From: Mycobacterium sp. 3519A
GTDB taxonomy: Bacteria; Actinomycetota; Actinomycetes; Mycobacteriales; Mycobacteriaceae
Length of the DNA stretch: 64,000 nt
Direction: 5' to 3'
Assembly: GCF_900240945.1 (NCBI RefSeq)
Contig: NZ_OESG01000012.1
Coordinates: 1 to 64,000, forward strand
Made by a program: the position numbers and the translations under genes. Shown in pieces: positions 12,437 through 22,408 of the stretch (position 1 is the stretch's first letter; the number at the start of each line of letters is the position of its first letter). The notes below the pieces were generated by a model, which saw nothing but the letters and a program-made list of their open reading frames with translations, did no database searches and was not told the origin of the DNA.

Positions 12437-13564
12437 GTGAGCGAACCAGATGTCGCGATCGTCGGGGCTGGACCGGCTGGAGTTGCGGTCGCGCTGAGTC
12501 TGCGTGACCGGGGAGTCCGTCCGCTGCTGATCGAGCGGGCTGACCAGGTCGCCGGCGCGTGGCGCAAGCGATACGACCGTTTGAAGCTCAACACCGGCAG
12601 ACCCTTCTCCCATTTGCCCAATCGGCGATATCCGAAGGGCACCCCGATGTTTCCCAGTCGAGACGACGTCGTCGCGCACCTGGACCGGCACGCCCGCGAA
12701 GAAGGCATCGATCTGCGGCTGGGGACGAATGTCCAGCGCGTCGAGCGACGCGACCGCGGATGGCGCCTGCAGACCTCGACCGGCCACGACATCGATGCGC
12801 GCCAAGTCGTCGTCGCCATCGGATTCCACCACACGCCCGACCTCCCGCGATTGCCTGGCGCGTTCGCGAACGTGATCCACTCCTCGGAGTACCGCAACCC
12901 GGCGCAATACCGGGGCAAGAAGGTCGTCGTCGTGGGCGCCGGCTCGTCGGCCATGGAGATCGCCCATGACCTCGCCACCGGCGGCGTCGCCAAAGCCTGG
13001 CTGGCCGTGCGCACACCGCCGCACGTCATGCTGCGGTCGCTGCCCGGCGGCTTCTCCGGTGACCCGATCCTGCGGCCGCTCTATCGCCTTCCGGTTCGTA
13101 TCTCGGACCCGATCGCGGCGGGTGTGCAGCGAAGGGCCGTCGGCGACCTCACCGAGTTCGGCTTGCCGACACCCACCGAGGGGGTGTTCACCCGGGCCAA
13201 GTACCGCGGGCGGGTGCCCGCGCTGGTCGACATGGAGGTCATCGACGCGATCAAGGCAGGCTCGATCGAAGTGGTCGCGGCGGTCGAGCGTTTCGACAGT
13301 GGGCAGGTGCTCCTGACCGACGGGTCGCGGTTGGACGCGGATGCCGTCATCCTCGCGACCGGGTACAAGGTTGGCCTCGAACCGGTGGTCGGTCATCTCG
13401 GTGTGCTCGACGCGAACGGCAAACCGCTGGCGTTTGGACCACAACCCGCCGCGGCGGGGCTGCGGTTCGTCGGCTTCGACCTCCGGCCGTCGTTCATCGG
13501 GCACCTGGCCCGCCAGTCCAAGCGGGTAGCGAAGCGCATCGCCCGTGAGCTGTCAGTCGACTAG
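12437..13564 (+). CDS. FAD/NADPH-dependent monooxygenase (FMO-like)
   Basis: This 375-aa protein has an N-terminal FAD Rossmann motif (VGAGPAG, residues about 9-15), an NADPH motif (VGAGSSAMEIA near residue 170) and an F-x5-H-x3-Y version of the flavin monooxygenase fingerprint (FANVIHSSEYR). This fits trimethylamine/indole-3-pyruvate (YUC)-type monooxygenases. Substrate unknown. GTG start 33 nt after xerD. The last 12 nt overlap the convergent O-methyltransferase gene. This pair replaces the PPE/cycA genes that follow xerD in M. tuberculosis. Confidence 0.85.
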   Translation: MSEPDVAIVGAGPAGVAVALSLRDRGVRPLLIERADQVAGAWRKRYDRLKLNTGRPFSHLPNRRYPKGTPMFPSRDDVVAHLDRHAREEGIDLRLGTNVQRVERRDRGWRLQTSTGHDIDARQVVVAIGFHHTPDLPRLPGAFANVIHSSEYRNPAQYRGKKVVVVGAGSSAMEIAHDLATGGVAKAWLAVRTPPHVMLRSLPGGFSGDPILRPLYRLPVRISDPIAAGVQRRAVGDLTEFGLPTPTEGVFTRAKYRGRVPALVDMEVIDAIKAGSIEVVAAVERFDSGQVLLTDGSRLDADAVILATGYKVGLEPVVGHLGVLDANGKPLAFGPQPAAAGLRFVGFDLRPSFIGHLARQSKRVAKRIARELSVD

Positions 13565-14308
13565 GTACTCCGACTCCAGAACGAGGTCCGGAATCAGCGA
13601 CTGGTACTCGCCGTGTGTCTTGTGCTCGACGGTGTCGAACAGCTTGCCCTGCTGCTGGCTCATGAACTCGCGGTACTTCGGCGAACCGGGAATCAGGATG
13701 TTGTCGGCGACCACGATCGACCCGCGGTGCAGCCAGCCCCGGTCGAGGATGCTCTGCAGGTCGGGCAGGTAGGCGGCCTTGTCGTGGTCGATGAACAGCA
13801 GGTCCAGTTTCCCCTTGGCGAACCCGTGTTCTCCTGCCAACCTGTCGAGGGTGGCGCCGCCGTCGCCGATCGTGCCCACCACACAGGTGACCCGGTCGGC
13901 AACGCCGGCGTGAGTCCAGATCCGTTGCGCCACGGTGGCATTCGCTGCTGACAGCTCGACGGAGAACACCTTGGCCGACGGCGCCGCACGCGCGATCCGC
14001 AGCGAACCGTAGCCGCAGTAGGTGCCCAACTCCAGCGCCAGGCCGGAGTTGGCGCGGCGGACCGCGGCGTCGAGCAGCGCGCCCTTCTCGTCGCCGACGT
14101 TGATCAGGAACGACTCCTCATAGGCGAACTGGTCGACCTTGGCGATCACGTCGTCGATGTCGCCCTTGCGTGCGTTGGCGACCACATAGTCGGCCGCGGC
14201 GGCTTCGCGTCCGTCGCCGATCTGGCCGGTCTTGGTGATGTTGCGGGCTCCCACCGCCAGGCGCCAGAACGACCAGCGCAGGAACGGTACGCGCTGCTTG
14301 AGGCTCAT
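13553..14308 (-). CDS. Catechol O-methyltransferase-like SAM methyltransferase (Rv1703c type)
   Basis: This 251-aa class-I methyltransferase resembles animal COMT. It has the SAM motif ALELGTYCGYGSLRIA near residue 90, an Asp-rich metal motif FIDHDK near 168 and DN in VVADNIL, as expected for Mg-dependent catechol methylation. M. tuberculosis Rv1703c at this locus is its counterpart. The N-terminus has a hydrophobic/aromatic stretch but no clear signal peptide. It converges on the monooxygenase with a 12-nt overlap. Substrate unproven. Confidence 0.88.
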   Translation of the reverse strand: MSLKQRVPFLRWSFWRLAVGARNITKTGQIGDGREAAAADYVVANARKGDIDDVIAKVDQFAYEESFLINVGDEKGALLDAAVRRANSGLALELGTYCGYGSLRIARAAPSAKVFSVELSAANATVAQRIWTHAGVADRVTCVVGTIGDGGATLDRLAGEHGFAKGKLDLLFIDHDKAAYLPDLQSILDRGWLHRGSIVVADNILIPGSPKYREFMSQQQGKLFDTVEHKTHGEYQSLIPDLVLESEYLVD

Positions 14309-14446
14309 GTCGCCAGCCTATTCGGGCGGGCCGGTTGATTGGGTCCGACGTTGCCCGCGGGTCTGCCAGTCCAGGCAGTCGCCTGCCGTTAAACTTGCCC
14401 GGATGTTCGGAATGCCTTCTGCGTGCCTGACCAGCGGCGGTCGGGT

Positions 14447-15307
14447 ATGACCGACGAAGGAGGAGGCTCCGAGCTGGGCCTGACCGGCCGGCCGCCACGA
14501 AGCATTCCCGAGCCCAAGCCGAAGAACGTGCACGGCCCCGCGAAGGTCATCGCGATGTGCAACCAGAAGGGCGGCGTCGGGAAGACCACGTCGACCATCA
14601 ATCTGGGAGCCAGCCTCGCCGAATACGGGCGGCGGGTGCTGCTGGTGGACCTCGACCCGCAGGGCGCGCTGTCGGCGGGCCTTGGCGTGCCGCACTACGA
14701 ACTCGAGCACACCGTGCACAACCTGCTGGTCGAACCGCGGGTGTCGATCGACAACGTGGTGATCCACACCCGGGTGCCTGGCATGGACCTGGTGCCGAGC
14801 AACATCGACCTGTCGGCCGCCGAAATCCAGTTGGTCAACGAGGTCGGCCGCGAACAGTCGCTGGCCCGCGCGCTGTATCCGGTGCTGGATCGCTACGACT
14901 ACGTGCTGATCGACTGCCAGCCGTCGCTGGGCCTGCTCACCGTCAACGGGCTGGCGTGCAGCGACGGCGTGATCATCCCGACCGAATGCGAGTACTTCTC
15001 GCTGCGCGGCCTCGCGCTGCTGACGGACACGGTCGACAAGGTGCACGACCGGCTCAACCCGAAGCTGTCCATCAGCGGCATCCTGATCACCCGTTACGAC
15101 CCTCGCACCGTCAACTCCCGCGAAGTGATGGCCCGCGTGCTGGAGCGGTTCGGCGATCTGGTGTTCGACACCGTCATCACCCGCACGGTCCGGTTCCCCG
15201 AAACCAGCGTCGCGGGCGAGCCGATCACCACCTGGGCGCCGAAATCCGGTGGGGCCGAGGCATATCGGTCGTTGGCGCGCGAGGTCATCGACCGGTTCGG
15301 CGCGTGA
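14447..15307 (+). CDS. ParA-family ATPase beside scpAB (Rv1708 type)
   Basis: This 286-aa Walker-type ATPase has the deviant Walker A KGGVGKTT near residue 32, an A' motif LLVDLDPQGALS and Walker B VLIDCQPSLG. It is the scpAB-linked paralogue, not the origin-proximal ParA of parABS. The acidic, Pro-rich N-terminal tail is typical of this group. ATG 14447 is chosen; GTG 14423 is an alternative adding 8 residues. Its stop overlaps the scpA GTG by 3 nt, so it is coupled to the condensin subunits and likely acts in chromosome segregation. Confidence 0.88.
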   Translation: MTDEGGGSELGLTGRPPRSIPEPKPKNVHGPAKVIAMCNQKGGVGKTTSTINLGASLAEYGRRVLLVDLDPQGALSAGLGVPHYELEHTVHNLLVEPRVSIDNVVIHTRVPGMDLVPSNIDLSAAEIQLVNEVGREQSLARALYPVLDRYDYVLIDCQPSLGLLTVNGLACSDGVIIPTECEYFSLRGLALLTDTVDKVHDRLNPKLSISGILITRYDPRTVNSREVMARVLERFGDLVFDTVITRTVRFPETSVAGEPITTWAPKSGGAEAYRSLAREVIDRFGA

Positions 15308-16131
15308 ACGACGTTCAATCGACACCGGAGGAGCAGACCCAGCAGAGCGGTTTCCAGGTCCGGCTGAGCAATTTCGAGGGCCCGTTCGATCTGCTGTTGC
15401 AGCTGATCTTCGCGCACCGCCTCGACGTCACCGAGGTGGCGCTGCATCAGGTCACCGACGACTTCATCGCCTACACCAAGGCGATCGGTCCGCAGCTGGA
15501 GCTGGAGGAGACCACGGCGTTCCTGGTGGTCGCGGCCACCCTGCTGGACCTCAAGGCGGCGCGGCTGCTGCCCGCCGGTGAGGTGCACGACGAGGACGAC
15601 CTGGCGCTGCTGGAGGTCCGCGACCTGCTGTTCGCGCGGCTGCTGCAGTACCGCGCGTTCAAACACGTCGCGGAGATGTTCGCCGAACTGGAGGCCGCCG
15701 CCCTGCGCAGCTACCCGCGGGCGGTGGCATTGGAGAAGCGCTACGAGGAGCTGCTGCCCGAGGTGATGCTGGGCGTCGACGCCGAGAGCTTTGCGCAGAT
15801 CGCCGCGGCGGCGTTCACGCCGCGACCGGTGCCGACCGTGGGCACCGAACACCTGCACGAGGTCGTGGTGTCGGTGCCGGAGCAGGTGAGCAATCTGATG
15901 AACCTGCTGGAGAGCCGCGGCATCGGGCAGTGGGCGTCGTTTTCCGAGCTGGTGGCCGACTGTGGTGCGCCGATCGAGATCGTGGGCCGGTTCCTGGCGC
16001 TGCTCGAGCTCTACCGGGCGCGGGCGGTAGCATTCGAGCAACCAGAACCGCTTGGTGTGCTCCAGATTTCGTGGACCGGCGAACGGCCCACCAACGAACA
16101 CCTGGCTGCGGAAGTAGACCAATATGACTGA
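15304..16131 (+). CDS. scpA: Segregation and condensation protein ScpA
   Basis: This 275-aa kleisin subunit bridges the SMC dimer in the bacterial condensin complex. The N-terminal helical domain begins FEGPFDLLLQLI (a hallmark sequence), followed by FLVVAATLLDLKA. The C-terminal winged-helix region ends in VLQISWTGE. GTG 15304 overlaps the parA-like stop, and the last 8 nt overlap scpB. This agrees with a fixed ScpA:ScpB stoichiometry made from one message. Confidence 0.95.
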   Translation: MNDVQSTPEEQTQQSGFQVRLSNFEGPFDLLLQLIFAHRLDVTEVALHQVTDDFIAYTKAIGPQLELEETTAFLVVAATLLDLKAARLLPAGEVHDEDDLALLEVRDLLFARLLQYRAFKHVAEMFAELEAAALRSYPRAVALEKRYEELLPEVMLGVDAESFAQIAAAAFTPRPVPTVGTEHLHEVVVSVPEQVSNLMNLLESRGIGQWASFSELVADCGAPIEIVGRFLALLELYRARAVAFEQPEPLGVLQISWTGERPTNEHLAAEVDQYD

Positions 16132-16840
16132 CGATTTGCCGACCGAAGCTGCCGTGGACGTGCCCACCGATCTGGACCTGGGCATCGACGTCGCGACCGC
16201 ACCCGAGCTGGAGGATTCCGAGCTGGGCGCGGCGCTGGAGGCGCTGCTGTTGGTGGTCGACACCCCGGTGACGGTCGATCAGTTGGCCGCCGCGACCGAT
16301 CAGCCGGCGTATCGGGTCGCCGCGAAGCTTCAGTTGATGGCCGAGGAACTGACGGCCAGGGACAGCGGTATCGACCTGCGCGAAGCCGGCGGTGGCTGGC
16401 GGATGTACACCAGGGCGCGATTCGCTCCCTACGTCGAACGGCTGCTGCTCGACGGTGCCAGGACCAAGCTGACCCGTGCGGCGTTGGAGACGTTGGCGGT
16501 GGTGGCCTACCGCCAACCCGTGACCCGTGCGCGGGTGAGCGCGGTGCGCGGCGTCAACGTCGACGCGGTGATGCGCACGCTGCTGGCGCGCGGACTGATC
16601 ACCGAGGCGGGTGTCGACCCGGATACCGGCGCGACGACCTTTGCGACCACCGAGCTGTTCCTGGAGCGGCTGGGATTGACGTCGTTGGCCGACCTGCCGG
16701 ACATCGCGCCGCTGTTGCCGGACGTCGACGTCATCGACGATCTCAGCGAATCTCTCAGCGAAGAGCCACGTTTCATGAAACTCAACGGTGGGGTGCCCGC
16801 AGGTGGCGACGCCACGCCGTTCGACGTGGATCAGGAGTGA
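16124..16840 (+). CDS. scpB: Segregation and condensation protein ScpB
   Basis: This 238-aa protein has two winged-helix domains and dimerises to bind ScpA in the SMC complex. The conserved core includes LGAALEALLLVVDTPV, GWRMYT and LETLAVVAYRQPVTR. It carries an acidic N-terminal tail of about 25 residues and a C-terminal acidic tail. The ATG overlaps scpA by 8 nt. It is followed one base later by the pseudouridine synthase start. Confidence 0.95.
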   Translation: MTDDLPTEAAVDVPTDLDLGIDVATAPELEDSELGAALEALLLVVDTPVTVDQLAAATDQPAYRVAAKLQLMAEELTARDSGIDLREAGGGWRMYTRARFAPYVERLLLDGARTKLTRAALETLAVVAYRQPVTRARVSAVRGVNVDAVMRTLLARGLITEAGVDPDTGATTFATTELFLERLGLTSLADLPDIAPLLPDVDVIDDLSESLSEEPRFMKLNGGVPAGGDATPFDVDQE

Positions 16841-16841
16841 G

Positions 16842-17585
16842 ATGGCCGCCTCCGAAGGAGTGCGTCTGCAGAAGGTGTTGTCGCAGGCGGGAATTGCGTC
16901 GCGCCGCGTCGCCGAGAAGATGATCCTGGACGGCAGGGTCGAGGTCGACGACAGGATCGTGACCGAACTCGGCACCAGGGTCGATCCGGACGTCTCGGTG
17001 ATCCGCGTCGACGGGGCCCGCGTCACGGTCGACGACACGCTGGTGCACCTGGCGATCAACAAACCGCGCGGGATGCATTCGACGATGAGCGACGACCGGG
17101 GCCGCCCGTGCATCGGCGATCTGGTCGAGCACCGGGTACGCGGCAACAAGAAGCTGTTTCACGTCGGCCGACTCGACGCCGACACCGAGGGACTGATGCT
17201 GTTGACCAACGACGGCGAGTTGGCGCACCGGTTGATGCATCCGTCGTTCGAGGTGCCCAAGACGTACGTGGCGACGGTCGACGGGGCGGTGCGTCGGGGT
17301 CTGGGCAACAAGTTGCGCGAAGGCATCGAACTGGAGGACGGCATCGCCCGGGTCGACGATTTCGCGTTGGTGGACAAGGTGCCCGGCAAGACGCTGGTGC
17401 GAGTGACGTTGCACGAGGGGCGCAAGCGGATCGTGCGAAGGATGCTGGCGGCGGTCGGTCATCCGGTGCTGGAATTGGTGCGCACCGACATCGGCTCGGT
17501 GGCTTTGGGCGATCAGCGGCCGGGCAGCATCCGGGTGCTGAGCCGCAAGGAGGTAGGGGAGTTGTACAAGGCGGTGGGCCTGTGA
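16842..17585 (+). CDS. rluB: Ribosomal large-subunit pseudouridine synthase, RsuA/RluB family
   Basis: This 247-aa enzyme converts a specific uridine of rRNA to pseudouridine. It has an N-terminal S4 domain (residues about 5-60, [15 protein letters not shown]) and a catalytic domain with the active Asp in [17 protein letters not shown] near residue 110. GGAG upstream supports ATG 16842. The scpB-rluB-cmk-der order is widely conserved in bacteria. Target uridine (RluB or RluE type) is not decided by sequence alone. Confidence 0.93.
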   Translation: MAASEGVRLQKVLSQAGIASRRVAEKMILDGRVEVDDRIVTELGTRVDPDVSVIRVDGARVTVDDTLVHLAINKPRGMHSTMSDDRGRPCIGDLVEHRVRGNKKLFHVGRLDADTEGLMLLTNDGELAHRLMHPSFEVPKTYVATVDGAVRRGLGNKLREGIELEDGIARVDDFALVDKVPGKTLVRVTLHEGRKRIVRRMLAAVGHPVLELVRTDIGSVALGDQRPGSIRVLSRKEVGELYKAVGL

Positions 17586-18268
17586 GCTCCTCACTGGTGA
17601 TCGCGGTCGACGGGCCTGCGGGAACCGGAAAGTCTTCGGTTTCAAGGGGTTTGGCCCGTTCGCTGGATGCCCGCTACCTGGATACCGGTGCGATGTACCG
17701 GATCGTGACGCTCGCGGTGCTGCGGGCCGGGGTGGACCTGCAGAACGTCGACGCCATCGGCGCGACGGCGGCCACCGTCGACCTGTCCGTCGGCTACGAC
17801 CCGGACGAGGACCGCTCTTACCTTGCGGGAGAAGATGTTTCAGCCGAGATCCGCGGCGACGAGGTGACCAAGGCGGTGTCCGCGGTGTCGGCGGTGCCTG
17901 CGGTGCGGGCCCGCCTGGTGGACCTGCAGCGGGAACTGGCGGCGGGTCAGGGCAGCGTCGTGGTCGAGGGGCGTGACATCGGCACGGTGGTGCTTCCCGA
18001 CGCCGACATCAAGATCTTCCTCACCGCCTCGGCGGAGGAACGCGCACGGCGGCGCAACGACCAGAACGTCACCGCCGGTCTGCCGGACGACTACGAGGCG
18101 GTGCTGGCGGACGTCAAACGCCGCGATCATCTGGACTCGACGCGGCCAGTGTCGCCGTTGCGGGCCGCCGACGATGCGGTCGTCGTCGACACCAGTGACA
18201 TGAATGAGTCTGAAGTGGTGGCTCATCTGCTGGACCTGGTCAACCAGCACGCCGGGGCGTCGCGATGA
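17582..18268 (+). CDS. cmk: Cytidylate kinase
   Basis: This 228-aa kinase phosphorylates CMP and dCMP with ATP. The P-loop is GPAGTGKSS near residues 11-19, with LDTGAMYR for nucleotide-monophosphate binding, [11 protein letters not shown] and the C-terminal RRDHLDSTR motif. The GTG start overlaps the rluB stop by 3 nt, and the cmk stop overlaps der by 4 nt. It sits in the same coupled operon. Confidence 0.96.
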   Translation: MSSSLVIAVDGPAGTGKSSVSRGLARSLDARYLDTGAMYRIVTLAVLRAGVDLQNVDAIGATAATVDLSVGYDPDEDRSYLAGEDVSAEIRGDEVTKAVSAVSAVPAVRARLVDLQRELAAGQGSVVVEGRDIGTVVLPDADIKIFLTASAEERARRRNDQNVTAGLPDDYEAVLADVKRRDHLDSTRPVSPLRAADDAVVVDTSDMNESEVVAHLLDLVNQHAGASR

Positions 18269-19668
18269 GCGACGGCACGTGGAGCGACGAAACCGATTGG
18301 GAACTGGGCGCAGAAGAGGTCGCCGAGGCGATCGAGGAGGCCGCGGCGCCGCCGCCGGTGGTCGCTGTCGTCGGTCGCCCGAACGTCGGCAAGTCGACAC
18401 TGGTGAACCGCATCCTGGGCCGCCGCGAGGCCGTCGTGCAGGACGTGCCGGGGGTGACCCGCGACCGGGTGTCCTACGACGCGCTGTGGAGCGGCAGGCG
18501 GTTCGTCGTACAGGACACCGGCGGCTGGGAACCGGACGCCAAGGGCCTGCAGCAGTTGGTGGCCGAGCAGGCTTCGGTGGCGATGCGCACCGCGGACGCG
18601 ATCGTCTTCGTCGTCGATTCGACGGTCGGGGCGACGACGGCCGACGAGGCCGCGGCGCGGCTGCTGCAACGCTCTGGCAAACCAGTCTTCTTGGCAGCCA
18701 ACAAGGTTGACACCGAACGCGGTGAGGCCGACGCGGCGGAGTTGTGGTCGCTCGGGCTCGGCGAGCCGCATCCGGTCAGCGCGATGCACGGCCGCGGAGT
18801 CGCCGATCTGCTGGACAAGGTGACCGAATCGCTGCCCGCCGTCTCGGAAATGGCGTCGGGCGGGGGAGGGCCGCGCCGAGTCGCGTTGATCGGCAAGCCG
18901 AATGTCGGCAAGAGTTCACTGTTGAACAGGCTGGCCGGCGACCAACGGTCGGTGGTGCACGACGTGGCGGGCACGACGGTCGACCCGGTCGACTCGCTGA
19001 TCGAAATGGACGGCAAACTCTGGCGTTTCGTCGACACCGCGGGATTGCGGCGCAAGGTCGGTCAGGCCAGCGGCCACGAGTTCTACGCGTCGGTGCGCAC
19101 CCACGGCGCCATCGACGCCGCCGAGGTCGCGATCGTGTTGATCGACGCGTCGCAGCCGCTGACCGAACAGGACCAGCGGGTGCTGTCGATGGTGATCGAG
19201 GCGGGCCGCGCGCTGGTGCTGGCGTTCAACAAGTGGGACCTGGTCGACGAGGACCGGCGATATCTGCTGGACCGCGAGATCGACTTGCAGCTGGCGCAAC
19301 TGCAGTGGGCGCCGCGGGTCAACATCTCGGCCAAGACGGGCCGCGCGGTGCAGAAGCTCGTGCCCGCGCTGGAGACGTCGCTGGCGTCGTGGGACACCCG
19401 GGTGCCGACCGGGCGGCTGAACACCTTCTTCAAGGAGGTGGTGGCGGCCACCCCGCCGCCGGTCCGCGGCGGCAAGCAACCGCGGATTTTGTTCGCCACA
19501 CAGGCCACTGCGCGGCCACCCACGTTTGTGTTGTTCACCACAGGTTTTCTCGAGGCCGGCTATCGGCGCTTCCTTGAGCGGCGGTTACGCGAGACATTCG
19601 GGTTCGAGGGCAGCCCGATCCGGATCAACGTGCGGGTGCGGGAAAAGAGAGGCGCAAAGTCTCGATAG
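18265..19668 (+). CDS. der: Ribosome biogenesis GTPase Der (EngA)
   Basis: This 467-aa protein has two tandem GTPase domains, with P-loops GRPNVGKST and [10 protein letters not shown]3 motifs DTGGWE and DTAGLR and G4 motifs NKVD and NKWD. A C-terminal KH-like domain follows. It acts in maturation of the 50S subunit. The extra N-terminal acidic stretch of about 30 residues is usual in actinobacteria. It ends the conserved operon; a TauE gene follows 10 nt later. Confidence 0.96.
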   Translation: MSDGTWSDETDWELGAEEVAEAIEEAAAPPPVVAVVGRPNVGKSTLVNRILGRREAVVQDVPGVTRDRVSYDALWSGRRFVVQDTGGWEPDAKGLQQLVAEQASVAMRTADAIVFVVDSTVGATTADEAAARLLQRSGKPVFLAANKVDTERGEADAAELWSLGLGEPHPVSAMHGRGVADLLDKVTESLPAVSEMASGGGGPRRVALIGKPNVGKSSLLNRLAGDQRSVVHDVAGTTVDPVDSLIEMDGKLWRFVDTAGLRRKVGQASGHEFYASVRTHGAIDAAEVAIVLIDASQPLTEQDQRVLSMVIEAGRALVLAFNKWDLVDEDRRYLLDREIDLQLAQLQWAPRVNISAKTGRAVQKLVPALETSLASWDTRVPTGRLNTFFKEVVAATPPPVRGGKQPRILFATQATARPPTFVLFTTGFLEAGYRRFLERRLRETFGFEGSPIRINVRVREKRGAKSR

Positions 19669-19678
19669 GGTTGGGCAA

Positions 19679-20461
19679 ATGCCCATCTCGCACATGATCC
19701 TGATCGCCCTGGCGGGCGTCGGGGCGGGAGCGATCAACGCGATCGTCGGTTCGGGCACGTTGATCACCTTTCCGACCCTGGTGGCGCTCGGCTACCCGCC
19801 GGTGACCGCGACGATGTCGAATGCGGTCGGCCTGGTGGCCGGTGGCGTATCGGGCACCTGGGGCTATCGCCGCGAACTCCGCGGGCAATGGCACCGACTG
19901 CGCTGGCAGATCCCGGCGTCGTTGATCGGCGCGTTGTTGGGTTCGTGGCTGCTGCTGCACCTGCCGGAGTCGGTGTTCGAGCGTGTGGTGCCGGTCTTGT
20001 TGGTGCTCGCCCTGGGCTTGGTGGTCGTCGGGCCGAAGATCCAGGAGTGGGCACGCCGACGCGCCGAGGCATCCGGTCAGTCGCCGGAACACGTGAGCGC
20101 ACGGCGGATGACGGCCCTGGTGTTCGGCACGTTCGCCATCGGGATCTACGGCGGATACTTCACGGCGGCGCAGGGCATCATGCTGATCGCGGCGATGAGT
20201 GCGCTTCTGCCCGAGGACATGCAGCGGATGAACGCCGCAAAGAACCTGCTGTCGCTGTTGGTGAACATCGTGGCCGCGGTGGCGTACACCGTCGTCGCCT
20301 TCGGCCGAATCAGTTGGCTGGCAGCGGGTTTGATCGCGGTGGGCTCACTACTCGGCGGGTTCCTCGGTGCGCATTACGGGCGACGGCTGTCGCCTGCGGC
20401 GCTGCGCACCGCGATCGTGATGGTCGGCGCGATCGGCCTGTATCGCCTGGTCAGTATTTAG
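19679..20461 (+). CDS. TauE/SafE-family sulfite/anion exporter
   Basis: This 260-aa integral membrane protein has about eight hydrophobic helices, with the two family half-motifs GAGAINAIVGSGTLITFPTL near the N-terminus and a second YGGYFTAAQGI in the middle. TauE/SafE proteins export sulfite or organosulfonates; the substrate here is unknown. ATG 19679 gives a normal membrane start. Its stop overlaps the 3' end of the convergent photolyase by 4 nt. Confidence 0.88.
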   Translation: MPISHMILIALAGVGAGAINAIVGSGTLITFPTLVALGYPPVTATMSNAVGLVAGGVSGTWGYRRELRGQWHRLRWQIPASLIGALLGSWLLLHLPESVFERVVPVLLVLALGLVVVGPKIQEWARRRAEASGQSPEHVSARRMTALVFGTFAIGIYGGYFTAAQGIMLIAAMSALLPEDMQRMNAAKNLLSLLVNIVAAVAYTVVAFGRISWLAAGLIAVGSLLGGFLGAHYGRRLSPAALRTAIVMVGAIGLYRLVSI

Positions 20462-21945
20462 TACTTGCGCCGCGAGGCCTCTTGTTCCAGGACCGCTTCC
20501 AGGTCGGCCAGTCGTTCCATCGATGACACGGCGCGCTGCGTGCGGTTGTTGCGGGCAAGCCGGCCGCGGTGGCGGTGCACGAACGCCCAGTAACCCGCGG
20601 TGAACGGGCAGGCGTCGTCGCCGAGGCGTTTCTTCGGGTCGAATGCGCAATCGCCGCAGTGGTCGCTCATCTTGTTGATGTATGCGCCGCCGGCGGCGTA
20701 CGGCTTGGTGGCGAGTTTGCCGCCGTCGGCGTGTTGGCTCATGCCGATGACGTTGGTGGGCATCACCCACCGGAAGCCGTCGACGTAGGCGGTGGCGAAC
20801 CACTCGGCGAGGTCGTCCGGCCGGTAGCCGCGCTGCAGCGCGTGGTTGCCCAGCACCATCAGCCGCTGAATGTGGTGGGTCCAGCCACGGTCACGAACGC
20901 CGGTCAGGGCGTGTCGAAGGCACTCGGCGGTGACGGCGTCGGCGTCGAGTTCGGTCCACCATTGCGGCAGCTTCGTTCGCGCCTGCAGTTCGTTGCTGCG
21001 CAGGTAGTCCCGACCAAAGTGCCAGTACAGATGCCACATGTATTCGCGCCAGCCGAGGATCTGGCGGATGAAACCTTCGACCGCGGCGAGCGGCGCCTTG
21101 TGCTGGCGGTAGGCGTGCTCGGCGGCGTGGACGGCGTCGAGGGGATGCAGCACACCCAAGTTCAGTGGTACGGACAGCAGTGAGTGCGACATCGCCCAGT
21201 CCTGCCCCATGATGGCGTCCTCGTATTGGCCGAAGTGGGGCAGGCGATGGTCGATGAACCGGGTCAGCGCTCGGCGCGCCTCGGCGGGGGTGACGGCGAA
21301 CAGGCGTGGGCCGTCCACGCCGACGGTGTCGAGGTCCATGCGGTCGAGGTCGTGACGAACCTGTTCGTCGATGTCGTCCTCACGCGGTCGATAGGATCCC
21401 GGAACGCCAAGTGTGGCTTGCTTTTTCGGCGGTGGCTCGCGGTTCTCGGTGTCCTAGTTCCATCGTCCGCCGACGGGATCGTCGCCGGCCATCAACACGT
21501 CGAAGCGGCGGCGTTGGTCGCGGTAGAAATCCTCCATCCGGAAGCGGGAGCGGGTGCCTGCCCAGGCGGCGAACTCGGCGCGCGGCAGCGCGAACGTGGG
21601 GGTCGGCAGAATGTCGGCGACGAGCCCTTGTCGCTTCAGGCGGTGCACGAACCTCTCGGCGGCGTGGGAGGTGGGCTCATGCACCAGGACTGGTCGGCCG
21701 TAGCGTTCGAGGGCGTCGGTGTAACCGTCAGACGTGATCAGCGTGGCCCGGTCGCCGAGGTCGCGGGCGGCGTGCCGCAGCGCGGACAGCACGACGTGCA
21801 GTTTCTGGCGGTGGTAGCGGCGCCGCCGCAGGGCCGAGGCCGCCTCGATCAGCAGAATCTCGCGGTCGGCATGTTCGCCGCCGTGGACCGCCGGGCCGAG
21901 TTGATCGGCGAACAGCCACAACGGGGTGGTATCGCCACTGCTCAC
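20458..21945 (-). pseudogene. FeS-type cryptochrome/photolyase interrupted by one amber codon
   Basis: The frame encodes a 495-codon prokaryotic (6-4) photolyase/PhrB-CryB homologue but contains a TAG at 21456-21454, after G-G-R-W-N and before D-T-E-N-R. The frame stays open on both sides, so the only lesion is a codon where family members usually have Tyr. The N-terminal part (GTG 21945) is the DASH-like antenna domain. The C-terminal part holds the FAD-binding helices and a Cys set spaced C-x2-C-x12-C, plus an earlier Cys, fitting the [4Fe-4S] cluster of PhrB. A restart at ATG 21339 would lack the N-terminal domain. A sequencing error or amber readthrough is possible. Converges on tauE. Confidence 0.85.
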
Positions 21946-22035
21946 AACATGCAGGTACCCACTCGTGGCGGTTGGGATTGTGACGTCGTGCTGCGGTAGG
22001 CTTTCGACCTGCCGCCGGCGATCCTGGCGGCACCG

Positions 22036-22109
22036 CGGGCTGTGGCGCAGTTTGGTAGCGCACTTGACTGGGGGTCAAGTGGTCGCAGGTTCAAATCCTG
22101 TCAGCCCGA
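22036..22109 (+). tRNA. tRNA-Pro (anticodon GGG)
   Basis: This is a 74-nt cloverleaf: acceptor CGGGCTG (22036-22042) pairs with CAGCCCG (22102-22108), and the anticodon stem CTTGA/TCAAG encloses CTGGGGG with anticodon GGG at 22070-22072. The T-loop GGTTCAAATCC is present, and CCA is not encoded. Its 3' half is duplicated at 23426-23467, so the gene is the integration target of the neighbouring island. The intact copy is this one. Confidence 0.96.
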
Positions 22110-22241
22110 CGCAAAAGCAAAGGCCAGGACCGGCTTCAGCCGGCCTGGCCATTTGCGTTGCGGAGGGCGGACATGATGCTGGGAGCCGAAGCGCCCGCCG
22201 AGGGACGAGGCGGTCGCGCCGGCGGTTCCTGTCAGCCCGAC
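22068..22241. repeat. Island repeat unit A (tRNA 3' half, terminator, 70-bp module)
   Basis: This 174-bp stretch is repeated at 23426-23599 with one visible mismatch. It contains the last 42 nt of tRNA-Pro, the terminator and a 70-bp module (22172-22241) that itself ends in CCTGTCAGCCCGAC. That is the same sequence as the tRNA 3' end (22097-22110). So the short core occurs twice per unit, bracketing the terminator and module. This marks the left end of the island. Confidence 0.88.
22117..22156 (+). terminator. tRNA-Pro terminator hairpin
   Basis: The stem is GGCCAGG-(A)-CCGGC (22122-22134) with GCCGG-CCTGGCC (22139-22150), loop TTCA, extended by GCAAA/TTTGC outside. An identical copy lies at 23475-23514, inside the second repeat unit. 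Confidence 0.8.
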
Positions 22242-22408
22242 TTAGAGAACAGTCTTTGACTTGCGATGATGTTGTATTCGGCCGTGACGGTTCCGTGAGG
22301 TGCAAACCGACCTGGGACCACACGCGGTGCCGGCGTCGGGTTCGATGGGGAGCTTCTGTCAAGCTAATGATCACTTCTCCTTGAGCAGCACATCATTCGG
22401 CGGAAGGG

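Noticed and set aside
20458..21945. Two independent genes (short photolyase-like N- and C-terminal proteins).
   Set aside because: The reading frame is continuous through the TAG, and each half lacks the rest of the fold.
22172..22241. Tiny conserved frame in the 70-bp module (starts M-M-L-G-A-E-A-P).
   Set aside because: Its C-terminal continuation differs in each copy, so there is no selection for a common peptide; repeat identity explains the conservation.
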